From Chitinophaga sp. YR573 (lineage in GTDB: Bacteria; Bacteroidota; Bacteroidia; Chitinophagales; Chitinophagaceae), in assembly GCF_900110995.1 (NCBI RefSeq), contig NZ_FOJF01000001.1:761199-825198 (forward strand): a stretch of 64,000 nt of DNA, written 5' to 3'. The position numbers and the translations under genes are program-made. This document shows, piece after piece, positions 26,224 through 36,648 of this stretch. Under the pieces are notes generated by a model. The model was not told the DNA's origin. It ran no database searches and worked only from the letters and a program-made list of their open reading frames with translations. Position 1 is the first letter of the stretch. The number at the start of each line of letters is the position of its first letter.

Positions 26224-28584
26224 ATGAAAAAATCTGTTAAAATATTGTGGATCACGGTGTTGGGGGTGATGGGGATATTCATTTTAATGTTATTACTGAT
26301 CAATTTCCGCATTATTGGCAACATGCCATCCATGGAAACCCTGGAAAATCCAAGGGCTGCCCTGGCATCAGAAGTGATTGCGGAAGATGGGACCATCCTT
26401 GGTAAATACTACCAGGTAGACAGGTCCAGTTCTGACTACAATGAGATTTCAAAGAATGTGATCAATGCCCTCATCGCTACAGAAGATGTGCGGTTCTACG
26501 ATCACTCCGGTATAGATCCTTATGGTACCATGGCCATTCCTTTTTACCTGGCCATCGGTAAAAAAAGAGGTTCCAGTACTATTACCCAGCAGCTGGCCCT
26601 GAACCTTCAGGCAGATAATAACGGAACACTGCGTGCTTCCAATATTATTAAAAGAGGCTTCCAGAAAATGCAGGAATGGCTCATCGCCATCAAGCTGGAA
26701 CGCAACTTCACCAAACAGGAAATCGTTACGCTCTACTTAAATACAGTGCCTTTCGGTGATAACGTATACGGTATCGAAAATGGTGCAAGGACCTTCTTCA
26801 GCAAAGATGCCGGTCATCTTTCCATAGAAGAAGCAGCTACCCTCATCGCTATGCTGAAGGGTACCAATTTGTACAATCCCCGTCGTAATCCTGTAATAGC
26901 CCGCGATCGCCGTAATACGGTGATAGAGCTGATGCAGAAGAACAACTTTATTACGGAAGCAGAAGCCAATGCAGCTAAAAGCAATCCTATTGTACTGAGA
27001 TATAATAAGATAGATCATAATAAAGGATTAGCGCCTTACTTCAGGGAAGTATTACGTGATGAACTCAAAGCCTGGTGTAAAGACCACAGAAAGGCAGATG
27101 GCGCAGAATACAACCTGTACCGCGATGGTCTGAAAATATATACTACCATCAATCCCCGCATGCAGATGTATGCAGAGGAAGCTGTTGATCATCACTTAAA
27201 AGATCTGCAGAAAATATTTTCCCAGCAGTCTAATATCAAATCCGGCAGTGTGTGGAAGAACTGGCAACAGTATATCGACCGCTACATGAAGGAATCAGAC
27301 CGTTATAAGGCGATGAAAGATGATGAGATTTCTGATGAAGAAATTACCAAAGCTTTCAACACTCCTACCAAAATGAAGGTATTCTCCTGGAGAAGTTATA
27401 CTGAGCCAGACCTGAACGAGATTGATACTGTGATGACGCCTATCGACTCCATCAAATACATGCGTGCCATCTTACAGGCGGGCTTTATGGCTATGAACCC
27501 TGAAAGCGGTGAAGTGAAAGCATGGGTAGGCGGACCGGATTTCCGTTATTTCAAGAATGACCACGTCATGAAAACAAGACGTCAGGTAGGTTCCACCTTT
27601 AAACCATTCCTGTACTGCTTTGCGATTATGAATGGGATGTCGCCAAATACTGTACTGCCAAATGAACCGGTTACTTTCCCCAAAGAACACTGGACACTTA
27701 CCCATAACTCAGAAGGTGGTGTAGGTGGTAGTATTACCATGGCAGGTGCACTGGCCCAGTCCCTGAACCTGGTATCTGCTTACCTCATCAAGCAGTTAGG
27801 CGCAAGAGCTGTAGCCGATTTTGCAAAGAATAAAATAGGTTTCACCAGCGATATTCCTCCCTACCCTTCTATCTGTTTGGGTACACCGGAAATATCCCTG
27901 TATGAAATGTTACGGGCATATACCATGTTCCCTGCAAGGGGTATCATCTCCAAACCAATTTATATTATCCGCATAGAAGACAGGAACGGTAATATCCTGC
28001 AAACATTCGCTCCGGAAAAGAAAGAAGTGATCAATGAGACGGAGTCTTACACTATGGTCAAAATGATGCAGGGCGTAACTGGCCCGCACGGTACAGCAGC
28101 CCGTCTGCGTTTCCGTTACAACATCACAGGTGAAGTAGCAGGTAAAACCGGTACTACCAATGATAATACTGATGGTTGGTTCCTGGGTTATACACCACAA
28201 CTGCTGGCAGGTGCCTGGGTGGGTTGCGAAAACAACTTCCTGCACTTTGCTACTACAGGAAACGGTCAGGGTGCCGCCACAGGCTTACCTATCTGGGCTT
28301 ATTTCTTCCAGAAAGTATATGCGGATAAATCATTGAAGATTGATGAAAAAGCCTCCTTTGCCATCCCTGCTTCTATAGAAAACGGGTATGCACCTTTCCA
28401 GGATAATATTCCACCGGCTGCAGAAGCCACCGATCAGGGTAATGGCAGTGCAGATGAATATTATGATGTGAATAAACTGGAAGAAGAGGCTAATAAAGAG
28501 ATGAAAGAAAAGGAGAAAGAAAAAGCACCGGCACAACCGGCACAAACTCCCAAAGCAGTCCTTCCTCCTAAGAAAGATAATTAA
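26224..28584 (+). CDS. Penicillin-binding protein 1A, bifunctional
   Basis: A 786-residue class A PBP anchored in the inner membrane (helix about 7-30), making and cross-linking peptidoglycan. The GT51 glycosyltransferase domain (about 60-240) has ATEDVRFYDHSG (catalytic E87), RGSSTITQQL and LYLNTVPFGDNVYGIE. The transpeptidase domain (about 415-700) has S457-TFK, S513-LN and K641-TG. The C-terminal tail is Glu/Lys/Pro rich. An upstream -7-like element TATTTTTG lies at 26141-26148, about 75 bases before the start. It follows porW in the same direction and ends before a large family A palindrome. Confidence 0.95.
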   Translation: MKKSVKILWITVLGVMGIFILMLLLINFRIIGNMPSMETLENPRAALASEVIAEDGTILGKYYQVDRSSSDYNEISKNVINALIATEDVRFYDHSGIDPYGTMAIPFYLAIGKKRGSSTITQQLALNLQADNNGTLRASNIIKRGFQKMQEWLIAIKLERNFTKQEIVTLYLNTVPFGDNVYGIENGARTFFSKDAGHLSIEEAATLIAMLKGTNLYNPRRNPVIARDRRNTVIELMQKNNFITEAEANAAKSNPIVLRYNKIDHNKGLAPYFREVLRDELKAWCKDHRKADGAEYNLYRDGLKIYTTINPRMQMYAEEAVDHHLKDLQKIFSQQSNIKSGSVWKNWQQYIDRYMKESDRYKAMKDDEISDEEITKAFNTPTKMKVFSWRSYTEPDLNEIDTVMTPIDSIKYMRAILQAGFMAMNPESGEVKAWVGGPDFRYFKNDHVMKTRRQVGSTFKPFLYCFAIMNGMSPNTVLPNEPVTFPKEHWTLTHNSEGGVGGSITMAGALAQSLNLVSAYLIKQLGARAVADFAKNKIGFTSDIPPYPSICLGTPEISLYEMLRAYTMFPARGIISKPIYIIRIEDRNGNILQTFAPEKKEVINETESYTMVKMMQGVTGPHGTAARLRFRYNITGEVAGKTGTTNDNTDGWFLGYTPQLLAGAWVGCENNFLHFATTGNGQGAATGLPIWAYFFQKVYADKSLKIDEKASFAIPASIENGYAPFQDNIPPAAEATDQGNGSADEYYDVNKLEEEANKEMKEKEKEKAPAQPAQTPKAVLPPKKDN

Positions 28585-28606
28585 GCATTTTATAACAAAA
28601 CACAAT

Positions 28607-28763
28607 AGGCTCCGTTAGGAGCCCCGTGTTTGTAGAAAACATAATAAACAACAAAAACTGACTCCGTTAGGAGTCCCCTAAAATCGGATATAGGGGACTC
28701 CTAACGGAGTCTGGTTTGATGTTATAATCAATTGCTACAAACACGGGGCTCCTAACGGAGCCT
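28607..28763. repeat. Family A nested palindromic element, copy 2
   Basis: The best-preserved copy. Outer arms 28607-28635 and 28735-28763 form a perfect 29-bp inverted repeat. Nested inside, 28660-28680 and 28691-28711 form a perfect 21-bp inverted repeat. Both arm types contain a self-complementary CTCC-GTTA-GGAG core. It lies between the convergent PBP1A and M28 genes and could terminate both. Confidence 0.92.
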
Positions 28764-28797
28764 TTTTAGTATCTACTGATAGGATATCTCTTTTATT

Positions 28798-29730
28798 TTA
28801 CTTTTTCTCTTCTCCTACATAATGTAACGAATCATATTTCATTGCATTCGCTACCAGTTTTATCCCCAGCTGTAATACCAGCGCTTCTTCCTTCGGTTCT
28901 AATTTATCAGCATCATCTGTAGGCTTATGATAATCATCATGTGGGCCTGTATGCAGGAATATTACCGGTATTCCGCTCATATAAAAGTTATGGTGATCAG
29001 ATGCGCCTTTACTGCCACCGTCTGTGAAATAATGAATCCCCGGCTGCTGCACATCCTTGAACACGGCAGGCCATTCCTGCGCAGAAGCATAACCGCCAAT
29101 ACCCAATCCCCTCGTATCATTATAACGTCCTATCATATCCATATTCAGCATCAGGTGAACACTGCTCAGCGGAATAGTAGGATGATCTACAAAATATTTA
29201 GATCCCATCAGGCCCGGCTCTTCAGCCCCCATCGCAATAAACAGGAAGTTAAAAGGTTCTTTCTCCCCGTTTTGGCTGTAATAACGGATATATTCCAGCA
29301 AACCGGCTACGCCTGAAGCATTATCATCAGCTCCGTTATGGATCACGTTAAGGGGGTATTTACCGTCATACAGCGTAGCTAAACCCAGGTGATCATAATG
29401 TGCGCCTATAATGATAGTACGGGCAGCACCATTATCTAAAAACCCGATTACATTACGACTGGGCACATTCTTATGTGAGTTCTTATCAAAAGTAAAGTCC
29501 TGATAATAACTGCCATTATTGCCCGGCTTAAGTCCCAGCTTCTTAAACTGCCTGGCCACATACTTACTGGCCTTCATGCCACCTTTTTCATTGGATCCCC
29601 TGCCTTTCAGTTTCTCAGAGGCCAGGTAGTTCACCGTATGCTGAATGCGGCTGGGAGAAGGAATGTAATCCTGTGCATAGGTGGATAAATACAAAGTGCT
29701 GGCTGTTGCCAGTAACAACAATTGTTTCAT
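28798..29730 (-). CDS. M28-family zinc aminopeptidase, exported
   Basis: A 310-residue secreted peptidase. I start at 29730 (MKQLLLLATASTLYLSTYAQ, a signal peptide) because the 61 codons before it overlap a terminator and are not protein-like. The two-zinc M28 site is complete: His/Asp in HYDHLG, bridging Asp in GADDNASG, Glu pair in AMGAEEPGLMG, Asp in LNMDMIGR and His in DDYHKPTDD. Members remove N-terminal residues from peptides, often in nutrient breakdown in the periplasm or outside the cell. It follows yidC on the same strand, but a strong hairpin between them suggests a separate transcript. Confidence 0.92.
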   Translation of the reverse strand: MKQLLLLATASTLYLSTYAQDYIPSPSRIQHTVNYLASEKLKGRGSNEKGGMKASKYVARQFKKLGLKPGNNGSYYQDFTFDKNSHKNVPSRNVIGFLDNGAARTIIIGAHYDHLGLATLYDGKYPLNVIHNGADDNASGVAGLLEYIRYYSQNGEKEPFNFLFIAMGAEEPGLMGSKYFVDHPTIPLSSVHLMLNMDMIGRYNDTRGLGIGGYASAQEWPAVFKDVQQPGIHYFTDGGSKGASDHHNFYMSGIPVIFLHTGPHDDYHKPTDDADKLEPKEEALVLQLGIKLVANAMKYDSLHYVGEEKK

Positions 29731-29753
29731 GTTTACGATTGAGACCAGTAAAT

Positions 29754-29784
29754 AAAGAAGGCTCCCATTGTGGGAGCCTTCTTT
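29754..29784. terminator. Terminator after yidC
   Basis: A perfect 14-bp stem (AAAGAAGGCTCCCA/TGGGAGCCTTCTTT) with a 3-base loop. The A/T ends make it potentially bidirectional, but it lies 20 bases downstream of the yidC stop on the minus strand. Confidence 0.88.
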
Positions 29785-29803
29785 CAAATATAATAAAATT
29801 AAG

Positions 29804-31645
29804 TTACTTCTTTTTCGGTTGTACACCCTGCTGCCTTTGCTGCATCTCTTCCAGCTTTTCCTGCCATTTGGATTTGCTCTTAGGCTTCTTCTTGTTCTCC
29901 TGGATCTGTGCATGGATCTTGTCGTGGTTGATGATAAATTTCTGTATCACCCACTGTAACACGATACTGATTACGTTAGACAGGAAGTAGTAGAATGTAA
30001 GAGCCGAAGCCAGACGGTTAAATATACCCAACAGCATTACCGGGAAAACGTAAGGCATGTATTTCATTACCGGGTTGCTCTGATCGGCCATACCACGGTT
30101 ATTGAAAGCCAGCATCAAACTGGTAGCGGTCATCAGCAATGTGAAAAGACTCACGTGATCACCATAGAAAGGAATGGTAAACGGCAGATGGAAGATAGAA
30201 TCGTAGGTCGAAAGGTCTTTCGCCCACAGGAAACTCTCCTGGCGCAACTCAATAGAGGACGGGAAGAAGCTGTACATCGCTACCAGGATAGGTAACTGCA
30301 TTACAGCAGGTAAACAGCCTCCGAGAGGGTTTACACCGGCACTCTTAAAGAGTTTCATCTGGTCCATACCAAAAGCCTGCTGATCATCACCATGTTTAGC
30401 ACGCAGTGCATCAATTTCAGGCTTTAATACCTTCATTTTAGCAGATGATACATAACTCTGGTAAGTGAACGGCGCTATCAGTAAGCGTATAAATAAGGTG
30501 AGCAGGATGATGATAACACCATAATTGTGAATAAATCCACTCAGGAAGTTAAACACAGGGATGATCACCCATTTGTTCACATACTTTACGAAAGCGAAAA
30601 TACCGGAACCCAGCGGGATGATATTTTCCAGCCCTATATCAAAAGATTTTAATGTCTTATAATGGTTAGGACCGTAATATATTTCTATCGGGAACTTGAA
30701 ATCATGTGCACGGGTGTAAGGGATAGACAGGGTGGTGAAAGTCTGTCCAACGATATTACCGCTTTCAGGCACTTTGGTATTGATATCAGCTCCTGCGAAG
30801 TTGTTATCTTTTTTGGAGATGAAGGTAGTGTTGAAGAACTGTTGTTTCACACTCACCCACTGCAGTTTGTTCTCCAGTTGCTGATGACTGGTACGCTGTA
30901 AGGTGAAATAATCGTGTTTACCTTCACCGGACTCATAATGTACCTGGTTGTTCAGGCGTTCATTCTGCATATCCAGTTCCTGTCTGTCATTCTGGGCATC
31001 CCATTGCAGGGCCAGTGTTTTCTGGGAAGCAGGCAGCACGTTTTCAAGTCCAACAGCATGAATGTCAAAGTCAACCGCATAACCATCCTGTTTCAGTGTA
31101 TACACATATTCCAGGAACTGTTCAGGATTAGAGGTAGAGAGGCGGTAAGTAACTGCCTGACTGCCATCTGCCAGTTTCTGCACTGTACCACCGGTAAAGA
31201 ACAGGTCTGCCGTATTTAATAAGGTATTGTTATTGGCAGGTAACTGCATGGAAATACGGTTGAAAGAACCGTCTACCAGCAATAAAGGAGCGCCATCAAA
31301 GGTTTTGAATTTTTTCAGCTGAACAGTAGCTGGCTGTCCGCCCTGGTTGGTAAAAGTGATTTTTACCACGTCATTTTCCAGTACAGCAGTTTGAGCAGTA
31401 CCTTTTGCTGCATTAGCAAAAGCACCATATTCACCTGCCAAACGGGTGGAATCCTGAGTACCGACCGGGCCGGTAGCAGCATAACCTGTTGTATCTGTGG
31501 GTACTTTGGGCTTGTTAATGTTCGCGATGGAATCCTGACGGGCTTTCTCTTTCCGTGCTTCTACCTGTTGACCTTGGTTATAGAAGATATATCCCACCAG
31601 TAATACTCCCAGCAAGACGAAGCCAATGACCGAGTTTCTGTCCAT
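29804..31645 (-). CDS. yidC: Membrane protein insertase YidC
   Basis: A 613-residue inner-membrane insertase that places membrane proteins alone or with SecYEG. An N-terminal signal-anchor (SVIGFVLLGVLLVGYIFY) is followed by a large periplasmic beta domain (about 60-350). The conserved five-helix core lies in the last third (LTLFIRLLIAPFTYQSYVSS, GCLPAVMQLPILVAMYSFF, FYYFLSNVISIVLQW). The C-terminal tail is rich in Lys and Gln (KKKPKSKSKW, QQRQQGVQPKKK), as expected for ribosome contact. A -7 element TACCTTTG (minus strand, 31671-31678) lies 26 bases before the start. Confidence 0.97.
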   Translation of the reverse strand: MDRNSVIGFVLLGVLLVGYIFYNQGQQVEARKEKARQDSIANINKPKVPTDTTGYAATGPVGTQDSTRLAGEYGAFANAAKGTAQTAVLENDVVKITFTNQGGQPATVQLKKFKTFDGAPLLLVDGSFNRISMQLPANNNTLLNTADLFFTGGTVQKLADGSQAVTYRLSTSNPEQFLEYVYTLKQDGYAVDFDIHAVGLENVLPASQKTLALQWDAQNDRQELDMQNERLNNQVHYESGEGKHDYFTLQRTSHQQLENKLQWVSVKQQFFNTTFISKKDNNFAGADINTKVPESGNIVGQTFTTLSIPYTRAHDFKFPIEIYYGPNHYKTLKSFDIGLENIIPLGSGIFAFVKYVNKWVIIPVFNFLSGFIHNYGVIIILLTLFIRLLIAPFTYQSYVSSAKMKVLKPEIDALRAKHGDDQQAFGMDQMKLFKSAGVNPLGGCLPAVMQLPILVAMYSFFPSSIELRQESFLWAKDLSTYDSIFHLPFTIPFYGDHVSLFTLLMTATSLMLAFNNRGMADQSNPVMKYMPYVFPVMLLGIFNRLASALTFYYFLSNVISIVLQWVIQKFIINHDKIHAQIQENKKKPKSKSKWQEKLEEMQQRQQGVQPKKK

Positions 31646-31684
31646 GAAATTCTAATTGAAATTTAGGCTGCAAAGGTATGTAAA

Positions 31685-31784
31685 AGCCGCAAGCTTTTAG
31701 CTGTAAGCGACAAGTATCATCCCAATATTCTGTTAAGTTAATATTGAATTGTTACTCGCAGTGTGCAACTAATAGCTTGCGGCT
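31685..31784. repeat. Inverted repeat between pyrG and yidC
   Basis: AGCCGCAAGCT (31685-31695) is inverted as AGCTTGCGGCT (31774-31784), and the match extends inward to about 18 bases with two mismatches. The arms are about 64 bases apart. It may form a large stem-loop at the pyrG 3' end, overlapping the upstream region of yidC. Confidence 0.55.
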
Positions 31785-31796
31785 ACTCATTATTAA

Positions 31797-33476
<1,680 letters not shown>

Positions 33477-33546
33477 CTAAAGAGGAAGTGCCGGACGACA
33501 TAAATGGTGTAACCAGTCAAGTAAAAACTAACTTCCGAAGGTCAGG

Positions 33547-33577
33547 CAAAGTTACAAAAATTTGCTACCCGCCCAAA
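33547..33577 (-). promoter_or_regulatory. Consensus Bacteroidota promoter of pyrG
   Basis: Read on the minus strand: TTTG, 19 bases, then TAACTTTG. Both elements and the spacing match the TTTG-N19-TAnnTTTG consensus. Transcription would start a few bases past 33547, about 90 bases before pyrG. Confidence 0.7.
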
Positions 33578-33740
33578 AGGCTTTTTAAGATTATATATTT
33601 ATCACATATATAAAGAAATAACATAAAAATATTTAACCTCTTATTTAGGGCTTATAAATTTATCGTGAGGGGTTCCACATTTTATTTATTACCGATAGCA
33701 TCAAACTTCTTACTAATTTTGCCGGCGAACAAACAATAAC

Positions 33741-34256
33741 ATGACTATAACGCCCAAGCGCACGCAGGACTCAGTTATCCAGATGACGGAACTGGTACTG
33801 CCCAATGATACCAACACTTTTGGCAACCTGATGGGCGGCCGTTTAATGTACTGGATGGACATAGCCGCAGCGCTGGCTTCCATGAAACATTGCAGTGCGC
33901 CGGTAGTAACGGCATCTGTAGACAACATTTCTTTCGAGAATCCCATTAAGCTGGGTAACGTAGTACATATTGAAGCGAAAGTGAGCAGGGCATTTACTAC
34001 TTCAATGGAAGTACATCTGCGGGTATGGGGTGAAGATCCTGTACAGCAATATCGTTATAAGTCAAATGAGGCGTTCATGACTTTCGTAGCCCTGGACCCT
34101 AATGGCAAATCCCGGATAGTACCTCCCATTGTTCCTGATACAGAAGATGAGAAGAATTTATATGACGGTGCTTTACGCCGCCGTCAGCTTCGCCTGATCC
34201 TCAGTGGTAAAATGAAGCCGGAAGATGCGGAAGAACTGAAAGCATTATTTGCATAA
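33741..34256 (+). CDS. Acyl-CoA thioesterase, hotdog fold (YciA/ACOT type)
   Basis: A 171-residue cytoplasmic enzyme hydrolysing acyl-CoA to free acid and CoA. Hotdog signatures are LPNDTNTFGNLMGGRLMYWM (with Asn and Asp typical of the active site), ASVDNISFENPIKLGNVV and EAKVSRAFTTSMEVHLRV. The single-domain length suits a hexameric YciA-like protein. A -7 element TAATTTTG (33714-33721) precedes the start closely, but no good -33 element is seen. It ends in a hairpin that also covers the stop of the convergent HD gene. Confidence 0.9.
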   Translation: MTITPKRTQDSVIQMTELVLPNDTNTFGNLMGGRLMYWMDIAAALASMKHCSAPVVTASVDNISFENPIKLGNVVHIEAKVSRAFTTSMEVHLRVWGEDPVQQYRYKSNEAFMTFVALDPNGKSRIVPPIVPDTEDEKNLYDGALRRRQLRLILSGKMKPEDAEELKALFA

Positions 34257-34265
34257 AAGGCTTAC

Positions 34266-34296
34266 TGATGTGTGAAAGGACATCTTTCACACATCA
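34266..34296. terminator. Bidirectional terminator that includes a stop codon
   Basis: A perfect 13-bp stem (TGATGTGTGAAAG/CTTTCACACATCA, loop GACAT). The last three bases on the plus strand are the TGA stop of the minus-strand HD gene, so the hairpin begins inside that gene. Confidence 0.7.
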
Positions 34297-34935
34297 GGAT
34301 ATCCCCTCCCACTCTTTATAAAACCTTTCCAGGAACTGCTCCATAAACAAATGTCTTTCTTCAGCCAGCTTTCTGCCGGTAGCAGTATTCATCCTGTCCT
34401 TCAGCAATAACAACTTCTCATAAAAATGATTGATCGTAGGGGCCGTACTATTTTTGTACTGTTCTTTAGTCATCTGTAAATCAGGTGCAATCCCCGGATC
34501 ATAAATGGCCCTGTTCTTAAAACCGCCATAGTTGAAGGTGCGGGCAATACCGATAGCCCCCAGTGCATCCAGGCGGTCTGCATCCTGTACCACCCCCAGT
34601 TCCGGAGAGTAAAATTTACCTGCCTGCTGTCCGCCTTTAAAAGAAATATGTTCAATGATATCAGTCACATGTTGTATCACATCAGCCGGTACCTGGATAG
34701 ATTCCATGAACTGCCGTGCTTTCGCCGGCCCAACACTTTCATCTCCTCCATGAAATTTGGCGTCTGCAATATCATGCAGCAGGGCGCCCAGTTCAACCAC
34801 CAGCATATTCACATCTTCCTCTGCAGCAATGTGTTTAGCCAGTTGCCATACCCTGTAAATATGCCACCAGTCATGCCCGCCTTCGGCGCCTGCCAGTTCT
34901 TTTTTAACGAATGCTTCTGTTTGGGAAAGGATCAT
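34294..34935 (-). CDS. HD-domain phosphohydrolase
   Basis: A 213-residue protein with the HD metal site: HDWWHIYRV (H21, D22), ALLHDIADAKFH (H54, D55) and a later Asp in VQDADRLDALGA. The pattern is that of the YedJ/HDIG-like family, predicted nucleotide or phosphate-ester hydrolases. There is no signal peptide and no extra domain. The true substrate is not known for close relatives. It is convergent with the thioesterase gene, with which it shares a terminator hairpin, and it is followed on the other side by a gene-poor gap. Confidence 0.88.
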   Translation of the reverse strand: MILSQTEAFVKKELAGAEGGHDWWHIYRVWQLAKHIAAEEDVNMLVVELGALLHDIADAKFHGGDESVGPAKARQFMESIQVPADVIQHVTDIIEHISFKGGQQAGKFYSPELGVVQDADRLDALGAIGIARTFNYGGFKNRAIYDPGIAPDLQMTKEQYKNSTAPTINHFYEKLLLLKDRMNTATGRKLAEERHLFMEQFLERFYKEWEGIS

Positions 34936-35194
34936 GGGGCAAATATACAGCTACGAAGAACGAAGAAAAAGAGAAACGGTTAAGGAAGCATAGCCTGCAA
35001 TGAACCGTTTCCCTTCCCTGAATTCTGGCAGCATGCAATATTACAGGGGATCTGCTTCACTAGATTTTCTTCGTTTTTCTCTTTGTATTAATCGATAGAT
35101 TAGTTTGGTGCAGCTAAATGATGGTTGATAAAATGAAATAGTGAATAGTCGAAATACAATTCAGATTTTGGTTGATAAACGATCTTAATAATAC

Positions 35195-35412
35195 CTAAGC
35201 GAGGCCCCTTTCAGGCCTCTGGCACAAGGTATTAACTTCAGGGAAGCGGGAACTATCTTTGTAATTGGCGCGGCATAAGGCGGGGATATGATAACTATCC
35301 GAAACTGCGAGGTCAAGAACTTTGCTGGCCTTTTGCCGACCCTAGCACCGGAAGTTCCCCGCCTGTAACCGCTACTTACTTTATCTTCGGGCATATACTT
35401 GCTATATGCCTC
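35195..35412. other. GC-rich structured island, possible non-coding RNA or element relic
   Basis: About 200 GC-rich bases inside an AT-rich gap. Predicted pairings by eye: GAGGCC/GGCCTC at 35201-35219; a long-range stem GGCGGGGA (35279-35286) with TCCCCGCC (35356-35363); inside it GAACTT (35317-35322) with AAGTTC (35352-35357) and GCTGGCC with GACCCTAGC near 35324-35346; and a perfect 8-bp hairpin GGCATATA/TATATGCC at 35390-35410. A 69-codon frame exists on the minus strand (35185-35394), but its composition does not look like protein. No known RNA family fits. Which strand is transcribed is not clear. Confidence 0.45.
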
Positions 35413-35924
35413 AATATTTTAGAGAGCAGAGCCAGCTATTATCTGCTGATCATAGGTTGACACTGCTCCTTTGGATGGTTTTATGATTGTTTGTAATGGA
35501 CTTGTTTTAATATTGGATTTCATGATAGTAACCGAATTAATATAGGGCGATTTCTTAATGACCATCCTACTGAACCTGTTTTTCGAAACATTGCGCATAA
35601 CAAGAGACTAATGACACATTAAAAATAAATATATTTGAACTATTAATCTGAAAATCTCTATCAAAACCACTTATACTTTCTAATATTTACATAAAAATAA
35701 CAACCATTGTTGAATTTTCACATACATCGATGCTAATTTATAAATATATTTTTATTAATCATGTAATAAAAATAAAGAATTAAGCATAAAAAGAAAGATA
35801 GTTTTATCCTGAGAAGGCTAAAAAACTATCTATTTGTAATAAAAAATGCAGAATTGTTCCGTTGGTGGGTGGAAAATTGGGCTATTTGCAGTAAAAAATG
35901 GAATATATTGATATTTTATAATCT
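35413..35924. other. Gene-poor AT-rich gap
   Basis: No gene is supported. A hairpin AGCAGA/TCTGCT lies at about 35425-35447. On the plus strand two short coding-like stretches occur: a 26-codon frame opening at about 35407 (MPQYFREQSQLLSADHRL) and, in another frame, 35495-35620 or so (NRINIGRFLNDHPTEPVFRN). They could be remnants of a dead gene. The end (about 35820-35910) holds an imperfect direct repeat of CTATTTGYARTAAAAAATG. Confidence 0.35.
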
Positions 35925-36506
35925 TTAATCTCTCTTTACCAGTACCTCAGTTATCTGGTTCAATTGTTTCACCTTTTCACTAAAATCACCTTTCAGTCTT
36001 TCCCGTATCATCTGTAACTTATCCAGCACCTCATTAATAGAGCCTGGTATAGCTTCCTGTAATACTTCTTTTAAACGCTTCGCAATGGTAGGAGATTTAC
36101 CATTGGTAGAAATAGCTATTTTGAGATTGCCCTTCTGTACTACTGAACCTAAATAAAAATCACATAACTCCGGCGTATCAGCCACATTGATCAGTACCCG
36201 GCTGCCCTTCGCCTTTTCCCAGATATAGCCGTTCAGTTCCTTATCATTAGTGGCGGCAATGGCCAGGTCTTTACCCAGCATATCCCCACAGGAGAAAGGT
36301 TTTTGAACTAATGTCACATTGGGAGCGGTTTTGGCCAGCGTTACCAGTTCCGGCAGGAACCAGGTTGCCACTACTGTAACATTGGCGTCCAGGCAGTTGC
36401 TGAGGATAGCACTTACTTTTTCATGCCCGATATTACCCCCGCCAACTACCAGCACCTGCAGATGGTGTACCTTGAAAAATACCGGAAACAGATTATTCTC
36501 TTCCAT
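35925..36506 (-). CDS. Precorrin-2 dehydrogenase / sirohydrochlorin ferrochelatase-type protein
   Basis: A 193-residue protein equal to the N-terminal part of CysG and to yeast Met8. It oxidises precorrin-2 to sirohydrochlorin with NAD+, and Met8-type enzymes also insert iron to give siroheme. The NAD-binding fold is clear: VLVVGGGNIGHEK near residue 20, then LAIAATNDKELN and VLINVADTPELCDFYLGS. The C-terminal helical part (PTIAKRLKEVLQEAIP) fits dimerisation. It is the last gene of the sulfite reductase-cobA unit, separated from cobA by a family B element. Confidence 0.9.
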   Translation of the reverse strand: MEENNLFPVFFKVHHLQVLVVGGGNIGHEKVSAILSNCLDANVTVVATWFLPELVTLAKTAPNVTLVQKPFSCGDMLGKDLAIAATNDKELNGYIWEKAKGSRVLINVADTPELCDFYLGSVVQKGNLKIAISTNGKSPTIAKRLKEVLQEAIPGSINEVLDKLQMIRERLKGDFSEKVKQLNQITEVLVKRD

Positions 36507-36581
36507 ATGGGTACATTTATAACAAAAAGTTACTCAATATCAGCAGATAAAAGCATCCCACTTTCAGGGGGTAGTGAGTGA

Positions 36582-36642
36582 TTTTTATGTGATGGTGCTT
36601 CGCACCATCACATAAAAATTGAAGGGATTTTGCCCTGCACCC
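36582..36642. repeat. Family B twin-hairpin element, copy 4, partly deleted
   Basis: A perfect hairpin with TTTTT/AAAAA ends and core GATGGTGCTTCGCACCATC (36582-36618) is intact. The second hairpin has lost about 10 bases (CAGGGCTTCG), leaving AGGGATTTTGCCCTGCACCC. It lies between cobA and the precorrin-2 dehydrogenase gene, inside a probable operon. Confidence 0.85.
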
Positions 36643-36648
36643 AAAAAC

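Noticed and set aside
35185..35394. A 69-codon minus-strand frame in the structured island as a protein gene
   Set aside because: Its composition follows from a GC-rich folded sequence, there is no promoter or neighbour support, and several strong stems run through it.
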